From: Caballeronia choica
GTDB lineage: Bacteria; Pseudomonadota; Gammaproteobacteria; Burkholderiales; Burkholderiaceae
DNA: 54,616 nucleotides
Reading direction: 5' to 3'
NCBI RefSeq assembly: GCF_001544535.1
Contig: NZ_FCON02000047.1
Location: forward strand, 1 to 54,616
Shown in pieces: positions 26,397-34,390 of this stretch (position 1 is the first letter of the stretch; the number at the start of each line of letters is the position of its first letter). A program made the position numbers and the translations under genes. Under the pieces are notes generated by a model, which made no database searches, was not told the origin of the DNA, and saw nothing but the letters and a program-made list of their open reading frames with translations.

Positions 26397-27886
26397 GATT
26401 GCACTCCTGCGTATTGCGATGGAAAGGCGCCGCGCAACGTGCCACGCCGGCGCGTATCACCGGCGGCTGCGGCGACGGGCGGCTCGACATCGGACGGAAT
26501 GGGACACTGGTACGCCGCGTCGGCCAACTGCTCCTGTAGCGCCCGTTTCGCGGCGGCGAGCGTGGCCGGATCGTGATACAGCGCTGCCGCCGTGACGGCC
26601 AGCACCTTGGCGGTATGCGTCATTCCCTTGTGGGCAAGCGACGACTTGCCCTGCGCGACCAGTTGCCATGAATGGAACGGCGTGCCAAGCGCGAAGCATG
26701 GCACGAGGCAACGGGCCGTCGGCACCACCCAACTGACGTCGCCCACGTCGGTCGAAGCGGCCAGCACGGGCGGCATCAGGTCCGCTGGCAAGACAGCGTG
26801 GTGGAGTTCGCCCTTCAGATGCGCAGCACCGAATATGGCGAGGCTCGCGTGCGCTTCTTCCTTCGAAATGGCTTGCTGCATCCGGCGCGCGAAAGCCCGG
26901 TCGTCGTCGTCGAACGGGACGGGTCCGAGTGCCTGCATGCGCGCATACATCAGATCCGATAGCACGGGATTCGGGCGCATATTCGACATCGCCTTCTCGA
27001 CGCGCACATGCATCGCCGTCTCGGACATCATCGCGGCGCCCTCGGCGATCCGTAGCAGACGCGCATGGATCGACTGCACGACTTCAAGCTCGGGCGCACG
27101 TATCTGGTAGACGACCTCCGCGCGAGCCTGCACGACGTTCGGCGCGCGGCCGCCTGTATCGTGAATCGCGTAGTGCAGGCGCGCGTCAGACGGAATGTGC
27201 TCGCGCAAGTAATTGGCCGCCACGTTCATTAATGCGACCGCGTCAAGCGCGCTTCGTCCGAGATGCGGCGCGGCTGCCGCATGCGCGGCCCGGCCGGAAA
27301 AAGTGAAGCGCGTGTGCAGTGTGGCGAGCGTCGACATTGCGTCGATCGCATAGACGCTGGACGGATGCCACGTCAGCGCGGCGTCGACGTCGTCGAACAC
27401 CCCGGCACGCGTCATGAACGTCTTGCCCGCGCCGCCTTCCTCCGCGGGGCAACCGTAATAGCGGATGCGACCCTCGACACCTGTGTCGCGCAACTGATCG
27501 CGAACGGCCAGCGCGGCGAGCAACGCTGCGCCGCCCAAAAGATTGTGGCCGCAACCATGACCGTTGCCAGCATTCACGACCGGCGCGCGCGTCGTGGAGC
27601 CCGCGACCTGACTCAACTGGGGCAATGCATCGTACTCGCCCAGCAGGCCGATCGTTGGTCCGCCCGCGCCCCATTCCGCAACGAACGCGGTCGGAATGCC
27701 CGCAAGGCCTTGTGTCACCCGAAAGCCTTCACGCGTCAGCTCCCTTGTCTGAAGGTCGGCGGACACGTGTTCCGAGTAAGCGGTCTCCGCAAGGTCCCAG
27801 AGCCTGTCGCTCAGGTGCGTGCACAGCGCGCGATGAAACTCGACGCGAGCGACCACGTCCCGTTCTGCGTCGTTGAGATTCAACAT
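26393..27886 (-). CDS. AbgB-like M20 amidohydrolase (third paralogue)
   Basis: 497 residues from ATG 27886. The open frame extends to 28129, but the extra 81 residues do not resemble the family and would cross the likely promoter. Motifs match the other two copies: GEYDALPQLSQVAGS near 75, NGHGCGHNLLGGAALLA near 107 (closest to AbgB in having His-Asn after Cys-Gly), YYGCPAEEGGAGKTFMTRA near 140, GRAAHAAAAPHLGRSALDA near 190 and VAQGKSSLAHKGM near 410. It is the first gene of a unit with the second paralogue and the EthD-like gene. A LysR gene on the same strand lies 288 bases upstream and probably controls this unit. Confidence 0.9.
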   Translation of the reverse strand: MLNLNDAERDVVARVEFHRALCTHLSDRLWDLAETAYSEHVSADLQTRELTREGFRVTQGLAGIPTAFVAEWGAGGPTIGLLGEYDALPQLSQVAGSTTRAPVVNAGNGHGCGHNLLGGAALLAALAVRDQLRDTGVEGRIRYYGCPAEEGGAGKTFMTRAGVFDDVDAALTWHPSSVYAIDAMSTLATLHTRFTFSGRAAHAAAAPHLGRSALDAVALMNVAANYLREHIPSDARLHYAIHDTGGRAPNVVQARAEVVYQIRAPELEVVQSIHARLLRIAEGAAMMSETAMHVRVEKAMSNMRPNPVLSDLMYARMQALGPVPFDDDDRAFARRMQQAISKEEAHASLAIFGAAHLKGELHHAVLPADLMPPVLAASTDVGDVSWVVPTARCLVPCFALGTPFHSWQLVAQGKSSLAHKGMTHTAKVLAVTAAALYHDPATLAAAKRALQEQLADAAYQCPIPSDVEPPVAAAAGDTRRRGTLRGAFPSQYAGVQS

Positions 27887-28174
27887 AATGTGACTGATTA
27901 AAAGGTGTTTCAGTGCAGCGCGAGATTGCTCTGCAAGATCGAGGATCGATGACTTGCGGGGTAGGTTGGTGCTGCGCGGTGGACACTTCGCTTGGTCGAG
28001 GAAGAAGATCGCGGCACACCATCTCTTCAAAACAAAGGCCGGTGCACTGTCATCGGCTTGAGAAATGGTTATGTTTATTCGTTGACAGGTCAAACCGCGA
28101 AAAAAAAACGCGCATGGAACGCGCATCAAATTGCTGTGGCCCGGGTTTTGCTTTGCGCTGCGGCTGGTGCATTG

Positions 28175-29134
28175 CTAGGGTTGGCTGACCACGCATTCGA
28201 CCGCCTGAAAGACACGTCTGCTCATTGGGTCAGTTGCATTGGCCTCGTCAAGAATGGTGTCCTTCAGGCTTTGAATGAAGACCTTCGCCGCCGCGCTTAG
28301 CGGGGTTCCGCGTCGATACATCAGGTTCACTTCCACTTCGGGGATGGTCTCCGTCACGGGCAGCACGCACAGCCCCTCTTTCGCGACGAGCAGTTCCGCG
28401 AGTGGCCAGGGCATGATCGAGAGGATGTCGGTGTTACAGATCAGGCCGATCATCATCGACGAGGAATGCGCGACGTGCACGCGTGGCTTGTAGCGGCGAA
28501 AGTACTCTCCGAACGGGCCGTCGCCTTCGGCGTCGCTCTCCGTGAAGTCGCGGTTCAATACCCAACTCGCGCCCTTCAGTTGCGACAACGTGCGGCATTT
28601 CGCGAGCGGATGCCCCGCGCGTCCCACTACCGCGTAACTCACGAGGAAGAGCGGCACTTGCTGGAATTCGTCCCGGCATGAAGGCGGACAGGCACGATTC
28701 ACCGAGAGGTCGAGCGTGCCGTCACGCAGTTTCGGCACGGCGACGCTCAGCAGGCTCTCATAGAAGACGATCCGAGTATCGGGCATTACCTGTTCGAAGC
28801 GCTTCATGATGCCGCCAAGCAGCGCGATGGCGACCCACGTCGGCAGCGCAACCGTCAGCCGCTCCCTGCCTGCTCCGGAGAAGCGGTCCATCTCGTCTTG
28901 TGCGCGTCGCAACTGCTGAATCATCAGACGCGCGTGCGCCAGCAAAGCGCGCCCAGCTTCAGTCAGACTGATCCCGGAGGCCTCGCGGACGATCAACGCC
29001 ACGCCAACCTGGGCTTCGAGTTCGCGCATCGCCTTGGTGACCGCTGCCGGTGAAAGTTCAAGCGCCTTCGCGGCGTTGCGAATGCTTCCCGTATCGGAAA
29101 TCGCGACGAGCGTTCGCAGTTGATGGATCTTCAT
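28175..29134 (-). CDS. LysR-family regulator of the amidohydrolase unit
   Basis: 319 residues from ATG 29134, where the typical LysR start IHQLRTLVAISDTGSIRNAA appears; 55 residues of upstream open frame are not family-like. The HTH continues with LELSPAAVTKAMRELEAQVG, followed by a normal effector domain (LTVALPTWVAIALLGGI, then FYESLLSVAVPKLRDG). A degraded copy of its effector domain lies at 16892-17525. It is upstream of, and on the same strand as, the amidohydrolase pair. The effector is unknown; a conjugate or its free acid would be expected. Confidence 0.9.
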   Translation of the reverse strand: MKIHQLRTLVAISDTGSIRNAAKALELSPAAVTKAMRELEAQVGVALIVREASGISLTEAGRALLAHARLMIQQLRRAQDEMDRFSGAGRERLTVALPTWVAIALLGGIMKRFEQVMPDTRIVFYESLLSVAVPKLRDGTLDLSVNRACPPSCRDEFQQVPLFLVSYAVVGRAGHPLAKCRTLSQLKGASWVLNRDFTESDAEGDGPFGEYFRRYKPRVHVAHSSSMMIGLICNTDILSIMPWPLAELLVAKEGLCVLPVTETIPEVEVNLMYRRGTPLSAAAKVFIQSLKDTILDEANATDPMSRRVFQAVECVVSQP

Positions 29135-29492
29135 GAGGGTGGTTTCTCCACATCCAGTTCGCAACCAAAAGTGAACGGGCTTACTTCCAATGATGCCCGC
29201 CGCAGCCCTTCTCGCCTGGTGCGCATGCGAACGGGTGAAGGTTCCTTTCGTGCCGATGGGAGGTATCGTCCTCGGGTGTCGGAACACGTCATGGAACATG
29301 GTGCAAAGGTAATGCAGTCTGCCGCGTCAATAAAGCGAAAAGCGCGGCCAGATCGACAGGCCGCACGACGCGTGGAGTGAATTGACACGAGCGCAGACAG
29401 GCGGGGAAACGCACCTGGCGATGATGAATGCCGGAAAGAAGACGCCGCTGGCATCGCAGCGCCGGTCCTCCAGGCGACGTGCTCGCGCCGCA
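29135..29492. other. Intergenic, upstream of LysR
   Basis: 358 bases between the LysR start and the 3' end of a porin remnant. GGAGAAACC at 29139-29147 on the minus strand could act as the ribosome site of the LysR gene. I see nothing else in it. Confidence 0.35.
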
Positions 29493-30333
29493 TCAAAAGA
29501 AGTGCTGCAGACCGAAGCGCAGCGAGGCCTGCGAACCGCCCGGCGAAGGAGCGAGCGACGGCAGGGCCGCCTTGGCGCCGCCGCTAGCATGTTGATATGT
29601 CGCTTCGGCGTAAAGCATGGTGCGCACTGAAAGATGGAACAGATTCGACAGCGCGACCGTGGTGTAGGCGTGGCCGTTGAACCAGGTCGTCGAACCACCC
29701 GCGACGACCGCATTGAATGGCGTCATGCTCCAGTTGACGCCCAGCTCCGCAGTCGTAGCATGCGCCGCCTCTGCCGCATTCGAGATTCGCACCGTGTTCA
29801 ATATGCCATGCACGGCGCACGTGAGGCTCGGCGTCCGCGAGCCCGCCATGCCTGCGATCCGCGTACTGCTCGCGCGAAAACGCGCTGCCGCCCGCGAGGT
29901 TCTGACCAAGAAACGACGGATGACCGAGTGTCGTGTTGAACGCATAGGCCTTGTTGCGTGTGTCCGTTGTACACGGCGGACAACTTCAAAGGTCCCGACG
30001 CATAGAAAACATCCGTGCCGAAGTAGCGTCCCTACCCCGTCGACGAGTCCGCGAACCCGTACATCACGTGCGCGGACATGCGGTCCCATACTCGGCTCGC
30101 GTAACTGATCGTATTGCTGAGCGGCGTGACCGCGGTGTTGTCGATATTGCCCGGATGATAGGCGAGATAAATTACTGATACTGAACCGCCCTATTTACGT
30201 TCGGCGTGAACACCTCGTTGGTCAGGTCCCACTGGCGACCCAGGGTAACGCACCCGTAGCGCTCATTCGACAAGCTCCACGCTATTCGACTTAACAGTAC
30301 GCCTGCCGTTGCGAAACTGCCGGCATTCGAAAT
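29493..30333 (-). pseudogene. Porin remnant (multiple frameshifts, N-terminus lost)
   Basis: Porin-like segments lie in successive frames: SNAGSFATAGVLLSRIAWSL and CVTLGRQWDLTNEVFTPN, then VTPLSNTISYASRVWDRMSA and HVMYGFADSST followed by a TAG, then ASGPLKLSAVYNGHTQQG, and finally GVNWSMTPFNAVVAGGST through SQASLRFGLQHFF, with the terminal Phe expected of a porin. The signal peptide and first strands are missing. At its 5' end it is fused to an HU gene fragment, so a deletion joined two unrelated genes. Confidence 0.82.
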
Positions 30334-30334
30334 T

Positions 30335-30451
30335 TACTTGACCTGCGAAACTACGAAGTCGCGGCCAGCACCGCATCGATCGTCTCGGCGGCCGTGCTCT
30401 TGCCGACGCCTGCTTCGCCGCAGCCGCGTCAACGAGTTCCTGTTTGTTCAT
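30335..30451 (-). pseudogene. HU-type DNA-binding protein fragment
   Basis: The start MNKQELVDAAAAK is the classic HU N-terminus, and the next frame gives GVGKSTAAETIDAVLAATS before a stop, again HU-like. About 35 codons survive with one frameshift; the DNA-binding arm and C-terminus are gone, replaced by porin remnant sequence. The ATG lies eight bases from a weak GAAAG site. Confidence 0.7.
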
Positions 30452-30779
30452 GGTGACGTCTTGAAAGTTAGAGCCGGTCCGAGATGGACTCGGCGCCCGT
30501 TACCTTACCGAGCGAGCCGCTGGCGTGCAAACCGATGCGCTTTGATGCGAAATGGCCTGTGCCTGTGCCTGTGCTCGCGACTCGAGAAGCGCACTGACGC
30601 GTTTCAGTGCAACCGCGAACACTTGGAACCGTTCCCAACGCCCGTATCGAAGCGCGCCTGCTCGATCGCCGCGACGGGCTTTCGTTATCGTTTGTCAAGC
30701 GTCGTTGACGCAGGCCGCAAGTGGTCGCTTTAACGCATCCGTCGCGATAGTCTGGGACGTTGCAGATTTCCCGCGAGAT
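30452..30779. other. Unassigned decayed DNA
   Basis: 328 bases between the HU and IS30 fragments. The minus strand has short open stretches (for example AIEQARFDTGVGNGSK) that suggest old coding sequence, but I cannot name a family. It may include the decayed continuation of the IS30-type transposase. Confidence 0.3.
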
Positions 30780-30960
30780 TGCGCTGGCGTAGCGTCAGGG
30801 CAGGCCGAATCCCTCCCGTCCGCGCCAGAACTCCTTGCACCGACGAGTGGTTGCGATTGAACAATTGGCCAATTTGATGAAGCGTATCGCCTTTGCACCA
30901 CCTCTCCTACATCTGTGCCTTCTGGTTTTCGCTGCAATCGATCCGAGGTCTCTGCTTCAT
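30780..30960 (-). mobile_element. IS30-family transposase N-terminal remnant
   Basis: From ATG 30960 the frame reads MKQRPRIDCSENQKAQM, then a TAG, then ERWCKGDTLHQIGQLFNRN, HSSVQGVLARTGGIRPA and LTLRQ. This is the helix-turn-helix start of IS30-type transposases of the MKQRPRIYYxExxKALMWxRW kind. The in-frame stop and loss of the DDE domain make it inactive. ATTGTGTTGCATCGAC just outside (30992-31007) may be the IS end; a near-identical ATTGTGTTGTATCGAC occurs at 34240-34255. Confidence 0.72.
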
Positions 30961-31221
30961 ATGCAACACTCCCGCCGCTCACGCAGCGTCCATTGTGTTG
31001 CATCGACCGGTTGGATCCGCAACCCCAAGCCGCCATTCGTCGGCGAAACCTAGACATGGCGGCTTTAATCTGTAAAGCGGTAGCTCAATTCCAGTGGCCG
31101 ATTAGACGGTGAGCGACACCGGTGCTCTTGTCATTCCTTGCCAGCTGTGAGGCTTCTTGCGCGTCAGCGTAAGGCGCCGCAACTTTAAAGATCTCAACAC
31201 GGTTCAGAAGACCATAATTCG
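30961..31221. other. Gap between IS30 remnant and catC
   Basis: 261 bases. The minus strand carries an uninterrupted frame (VANYGLLNRVEIFKVAAPYA, then DAQEASQLARNDKSTG) ending at a stop near 31090. It has a coding feel but no recognised family and no start. The putative IS end ATTGTGTTGCATCGAC lies at 30992-31007. Confidence 0.3.
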
Positions 31222-31512
31222 CTACTGGTCGTTCGCTCGAATCGACGATCCGTGACGGCAGAGGGCCGTCACCTCCATCGTCATATACTGAAAAAGCGGC
31301 AAACGACTCAAGACGTCATGGAGATGCGCCGGACTTTCGACATCGAAAACGCTGACATTTGCATATCGCCCCGCGATACGCCACAAATGCCTCCAGACGC
31401 CCTCCCGTTGCAATTGCTGCGACATGGCCTTCTCCTCTTCTTTCAGCGCTGCCGCGCGCGCGGCGTCCAACTGCGGCGGCAGATTGACCGTCATCTCGAC
31501 ATGAAACAACAT
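31222..31512 (-). CDS. catC: Muconolactone delta-isomerase
   Basis: 96 residues, the exact size class of CatC, a small decameric ferredoxin-like isomerase converting (+)-muconolactone to 3-oxoadipate enol-lactone. The N-terminus MLFHVEMTVNLPPQLD (catalytic Glu region), EEKAMSQQLQREGVWRHLWR and VFDVESPAHLHDVLSRLPLF are diagnostic. It is the last gene of catB-catA-catC on the minus strand, 61 bases after catA. It completes the catechol ortho-cleavage steps present here; the enol-lactone hydrolase and later genes are outside the window. Confidence 0.95.
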   Translation of the reverse strand: MLFHVEMTVNLPPQLDAARAAALKEEEKAMSQQLQREGVWRHLWRIAGRYANVSVFDVESPAHLHDVLSRLPLFQYMTMEVTALCRHGSSIRANDQ

Positions 31513-31573
31513 CGGTACTCCTCGAAAGTGAACGCCTCCGCAGTGAAAGCGGAGGCGGGATCCTCGGTATCGG

Positions 31574-32482
31574 TCAGGCCGCGGCGCGCGCGCGATCCAC
31601 TTCGGTCGTCGGCACGTCGCTGCGTTCGCTGACGAGCGCGAAGTCGAAGTCGATCAGCGCAAAGTTTCCCTGCACGCCGTAGGGCTTGCCATCCGCACCT
31701 TCTGCCTTCTTCACTTCGGGCACCAAACCTTCACGCGTCGCGAACGCGAAGTCGTCCCAAAGATACGGGTCGCCGTCGATGTTAATCTGGGTCGTCAGCT
31801 TGCGATAACCCGGCGCCGACACGAAGAAATGGATATGCGCCGGCCGATGTCCATGACGGCCCAGTTGATCCAGCAGTTGTTGCGTCTTGCCGCCCGGCGG
31901 TACGCTATAACCCACCGGCACCACGCTCGTGAACGCGTATTTGCCGTCGGCACCGGTGCGGATCGAGCGACGCAGGTTGAACACGGGCTGCGACCTGTCG
32001 AAGTGGGAGTAATTGCCGAGATGGTTTGCGTGCCACACTTCGACTAGCGCGTTCGCGAGCGGCTTGCCGTCATCGTTCAGCACGCGACCGCGCATCACGA
32101 GCGTTTCGCCGGGATCGGTGCCATCGTCGAGGCGCGCGTGACCAATGGATTCCGGCGCGCCCGCCACATAGAGCGGCCCTTCGATCGTGCGAGGCGTGCC
32201 GCCTTCGAGACCGGCCTTCGCTTCCTTTTCGTCGAGACGCGCATCGAGAAAATGTTCAAAGCCCAAGCCCGCCGCAAGTAGCCCGAACTCGCCGCTCTGT
32301 CCCGTTTCGCCCAGATAATTCAGCGCGGTCCAGAACTCGCTCGGCGTGACGTCGAGATCTTCGATCGTATAAAACAAATCGCGCACGATGCGATTGACGA
32401 TGGTCTTCGTGCGCGCATTGCCTTCCCTCGTTGCGCTGTCGTTGATCTTTTGCAGCAGCGCGTCGATGGCTTCCTTGTTCAT
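31574..32482 (-). CDS. catA: Catechol 1,2-dioxygenase
   Basis: 302 residues, normal for this intradiol enzyme, which cuts catechol to cis,cis-muconate with non-haem Fe(III). Both Tyr iron ligands are visible (TIEGPLYVAGAPES near 137; NHLGNYSHFDRSQ near 173), as are both His ligands in GRHGHRPAHIHFFVSAPGY near 210. The N-terminal helical dimer/lipid-binding domain (FWTALNYLGETGQSGEFGLL) is present. It lies between catB and catC in one unit. Catechol would come from the iac pathway encoded in the same window. Confidence 0.96.
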   Translation of the reverse strand: MNKEAIDALLQKINDSATREGNARTKTIVNRIVRDLFYTIEDLDVTPSEFWTALNYLGETGQSGEFGLLAAGLGFEHFLDARLDEKEAKAGLEGGTPRTIEGPLYVAGAPESIGHARLDDGTDPGETLVMRGRVLNDDGKPLANALVEVWHANHLGNYSHFDRSQPVFNLRRSIRTGADGKYAFTSVVPVGYSVPPGGKTQQLLDQLGRHGHRPAHIHFFVSAPGYRKLTTQINIDGDPYLWDDFAFATREGLVPEVKKAEGADGKPYGVQGNFALIDFDFALVSERSDVPTTEVDRARAAA

Positions 32483-32528
32483 GTCAATGTCTCCGTGAAT
32501 CTGTGTATGTGGGGCGGGGTAAGACGAC

Positions 32529-33725
32529 TCAATTCATTGCGACGGTCGCGCCGCGCTTCGTATCGCGCCGCAAGCGCCCGATGCGTTCCCAGTCGAGCGT
32601 GACGCCCAGACCCGGGCCTTGCGGCAAATGCAGTGCAAAGTCTTCGTAGCGCAGCGGTTCAGTCAGGATCTCGTCGGTCAGTAGCAGCGGGCCGAACAGC
32701 TCGGTTCCCCACTTGAGCTCATCGAAAGTGCTGAAGAGTTGCGCCGAAGCAACGGTGCCGATTGCGCCTTCGAGCATCGTGCCGCCATAGAGATCGATGT
32801 TCGCCGCCCGCGCGATGGCCGCGACGCTCGCCGCGCCCGTCAGCCCTCCGGACTGCGCGATCTTCACAGCAAACACATTCGCGGCGCGCGCGCTTGCCAG
32901 CGCGAAGGCATCTGCGGGACCGTGCAGCGCTTCGTCCGCCATGATGGGCACGAGCGCCAGTTCCGTCAGACGCTTCAGACCCGCGTAATTCGTCGCATCG
33001 ATCGGCTGTTCAATCAGGCCGACGCCTGCATCGGCTAAGCGCTTCGCGGCCCACACGGTGTCGCATTCGCTCCATGCCTGATTTACGTCGACGCGCACTT
33101 CGCAGCGATCGCCGAGCGCGTGCTTGATAGCGATGACATGGGCGACATCCGCCGCAAGCGCTCGCGAGCCGATCTTCAGCTTGAACACGCGATGACGCTT
33201 CTTCTCCAGCATCTCTTCGGCTTCCTCAATATCGCGTTTCGTATCGCCGCTCGCGAGGGTCCACGCGACATCGACCGAATCCCTCACGCGACCACCGAAG
33301 AGCTCCGAGAGGGGCACGTTCATGCGCTGCGCCTGTGCGTCGAAAAGCGCGGTCTCCACCGCGCATTTGGCGAACCGGTTGCCCTGGAACAACTCGCGCA
33401 GCTTCGACATGGCCGCGCCAGGCCGCGTTGCGTCCATGCCTTTCAGCAAGGGCGCGAAATACGTATCGATGTTGACCTTGATGCTCTCCGGGCTTTCCTC
33501 GCCATAAGCAAGTCCGCCAATAGTCGTGCCTTCGCCGACGCCGACGATGCCGTCCGCGCAACGCACGCGCACGAGCACGAGCGTCTGGCAGTTCATCGTC
33601 GCCACGGACAGGCGATGCGGGCGAATGGTCGGGACATCGACGAGAATGGTTTCGATCGCTTCGATCGAGACGTGTGAGGCATGCACGAGATGCGTCTCCG
33701 GGGTTCGTTGATGCGTGACGCTCAA
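32529..33725 (-). CDS. catB: Muconate cycloisomerase
   Basis: About 380-398 residues of the enolase superfamily. CatB converts cis,cis-muconate to muconolactone with Mn2+. Catalytic Lys in RVFKLKIGSRA, metal Asp in RVDVNQAWSE, metal Glu in GLIEQPID, metal Asp in IMADEALHG and the second Lys in VFAVKIAQSGGL are all in place. The start is uncertain: the longest frame begins with TTG at 33725, and internal GTG codons before SIEAIETILVDVPTIRPHR are alternatives. It heads catBAC. The usual divergent catR is absent; the intergenic side holds only a porin remnant. Confidence 0.94.
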   Translation of the reverse strand: MSVTHQRTPETHLVHASHVSIEAIETILVDVPTIRPHRLSVATMNCQTLVLVRVRCADGIVGVGEGTTIGGLAYGEESPESIKVNIDTYFAPLLKGMDATRPGAAMSKLRELFQGNRFAKCAVETALFDAQAQRMNVPLSELFGGRVRDSVDVAWTLASGDTKRDIEEAEEMLEKKRHRVFKLKIGSRALAADVAHVIAIKHALGDRCEVRVDVNQAWSECDTVWAAKRLADAGVGLIEQPIDATNYAGLKRLTELALVPIMADEALHGPADAFALASARAANVFAVKIAQSGGLTGAASVAAIARAANIDLYGGTMLEGAIGTVASAQLFSTFDELKWGTELFGPLLLTDEILTEPLRYEDFALHLPQGPGLGVTLDWERIGRLRRDTKRGATVAMN

Positions 33726-33839
33726 GCTTGCTAAACCGTGCGTCCCTGCGTTTGGACAAAATTAGCGGACGCCGTCTTACCCGTCAAATCAATCATATAT
33801 GGCCTCTGTCATTCATCACGTTGATTGGCGCATGCGCGA

Positions 33840-34212
33840 CTGCACAAGCGCAAAAGCCCTGCAAGCGTATTGGGCAGACCAAATTGCAGGAAAGGCGCCC
33901 CCACATACGTGACGTTCACCTCGCCGATATTGAACGCGATGTTGCGGCCTTGCGCGTTTGCGGCACGGCGAAATACTGTCCGTGCTCCAGACGGCTTTAC
34001 GCGCAGGTCAGCGAGATCGTGGCAGGCCCGATTGCATACAATGCACCTGCGCCATAGGCCTCCAATGCTGTCCCGTTCTGCTGCTGGCAATACAGCGCCG
34101 ATGCGTTCGAGCAGGCGAAGTCGCCGAAATAGCCGGTCGAGATACCCAGCCCGGGAGCGCATGCGAGTGCCGCTCCGCATCTTCGAATGTTTCATGGTTG
34201 ACGTACATGCGC
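33840..34212 (-). pseudogene. Second porin remnant
   Basis: Starts with a well-placed AACGAGGAGCGCGC before the ATG at 34212 (MYVNHETFEDAERHSHALPG), then porin-like sequence appears in another frame: LGISTGYFGDFACSNASALY and GTALEAYGAGALYAIGPATI, a stop, then NIAFNIGEVNVTYVGAPFLQ. The strand pattern fits the middle of a general porin; both ends are missing. The initial MYVNHETFEDAERH is not porin-like, so a small unrelated leader was joined to it by deletion. Confidence 0.7.
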
Positions 34213-34349
34213 GCTCCTCGTTGCGTTGCATTGATGGGGATTGTGTTGTATCGACGCGCAGGTTTTTATAAATTCAAGGCGTCAGGCCCCAGGAGTGTTT
34301 CCAGGCAGTTCGGGTCTGGCAGTCCCCGAAACGCACGATTGAAGTTTTC

Positions 34350-34378
34350 GCGCGAGCGTGCAAGAAACTCGCTCGCGC
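34350..34378 (-). terminator. Stem-loop downstream of the porin gene
   Basis: GCGCGAGCG at 34350-34358 pairs perfectly with CGCTCGCGC at 34370-34378 across an 11-base loop. It starts 12 bases beyond the porin stop. The T-run is poor on the minus strand (GAAAACTTC follows the stem) and better on the plus side, so it may be an imperfect or bidirectional terminator, or an mRNA-stabilising hairpin. Confidence 0.5.
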
Positions 34379-34390
34379 TTGCCTCGTGCT

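Noticed and set aside
28096-28130. A-run followed by CGCGCATGGAACGCGC as a terminator
   Set aside because: CGCG arms are short and the run lies on the wrong side for the minus-strand LysR transcript; it may also fall in the promoter of the amidohydrolase unit.
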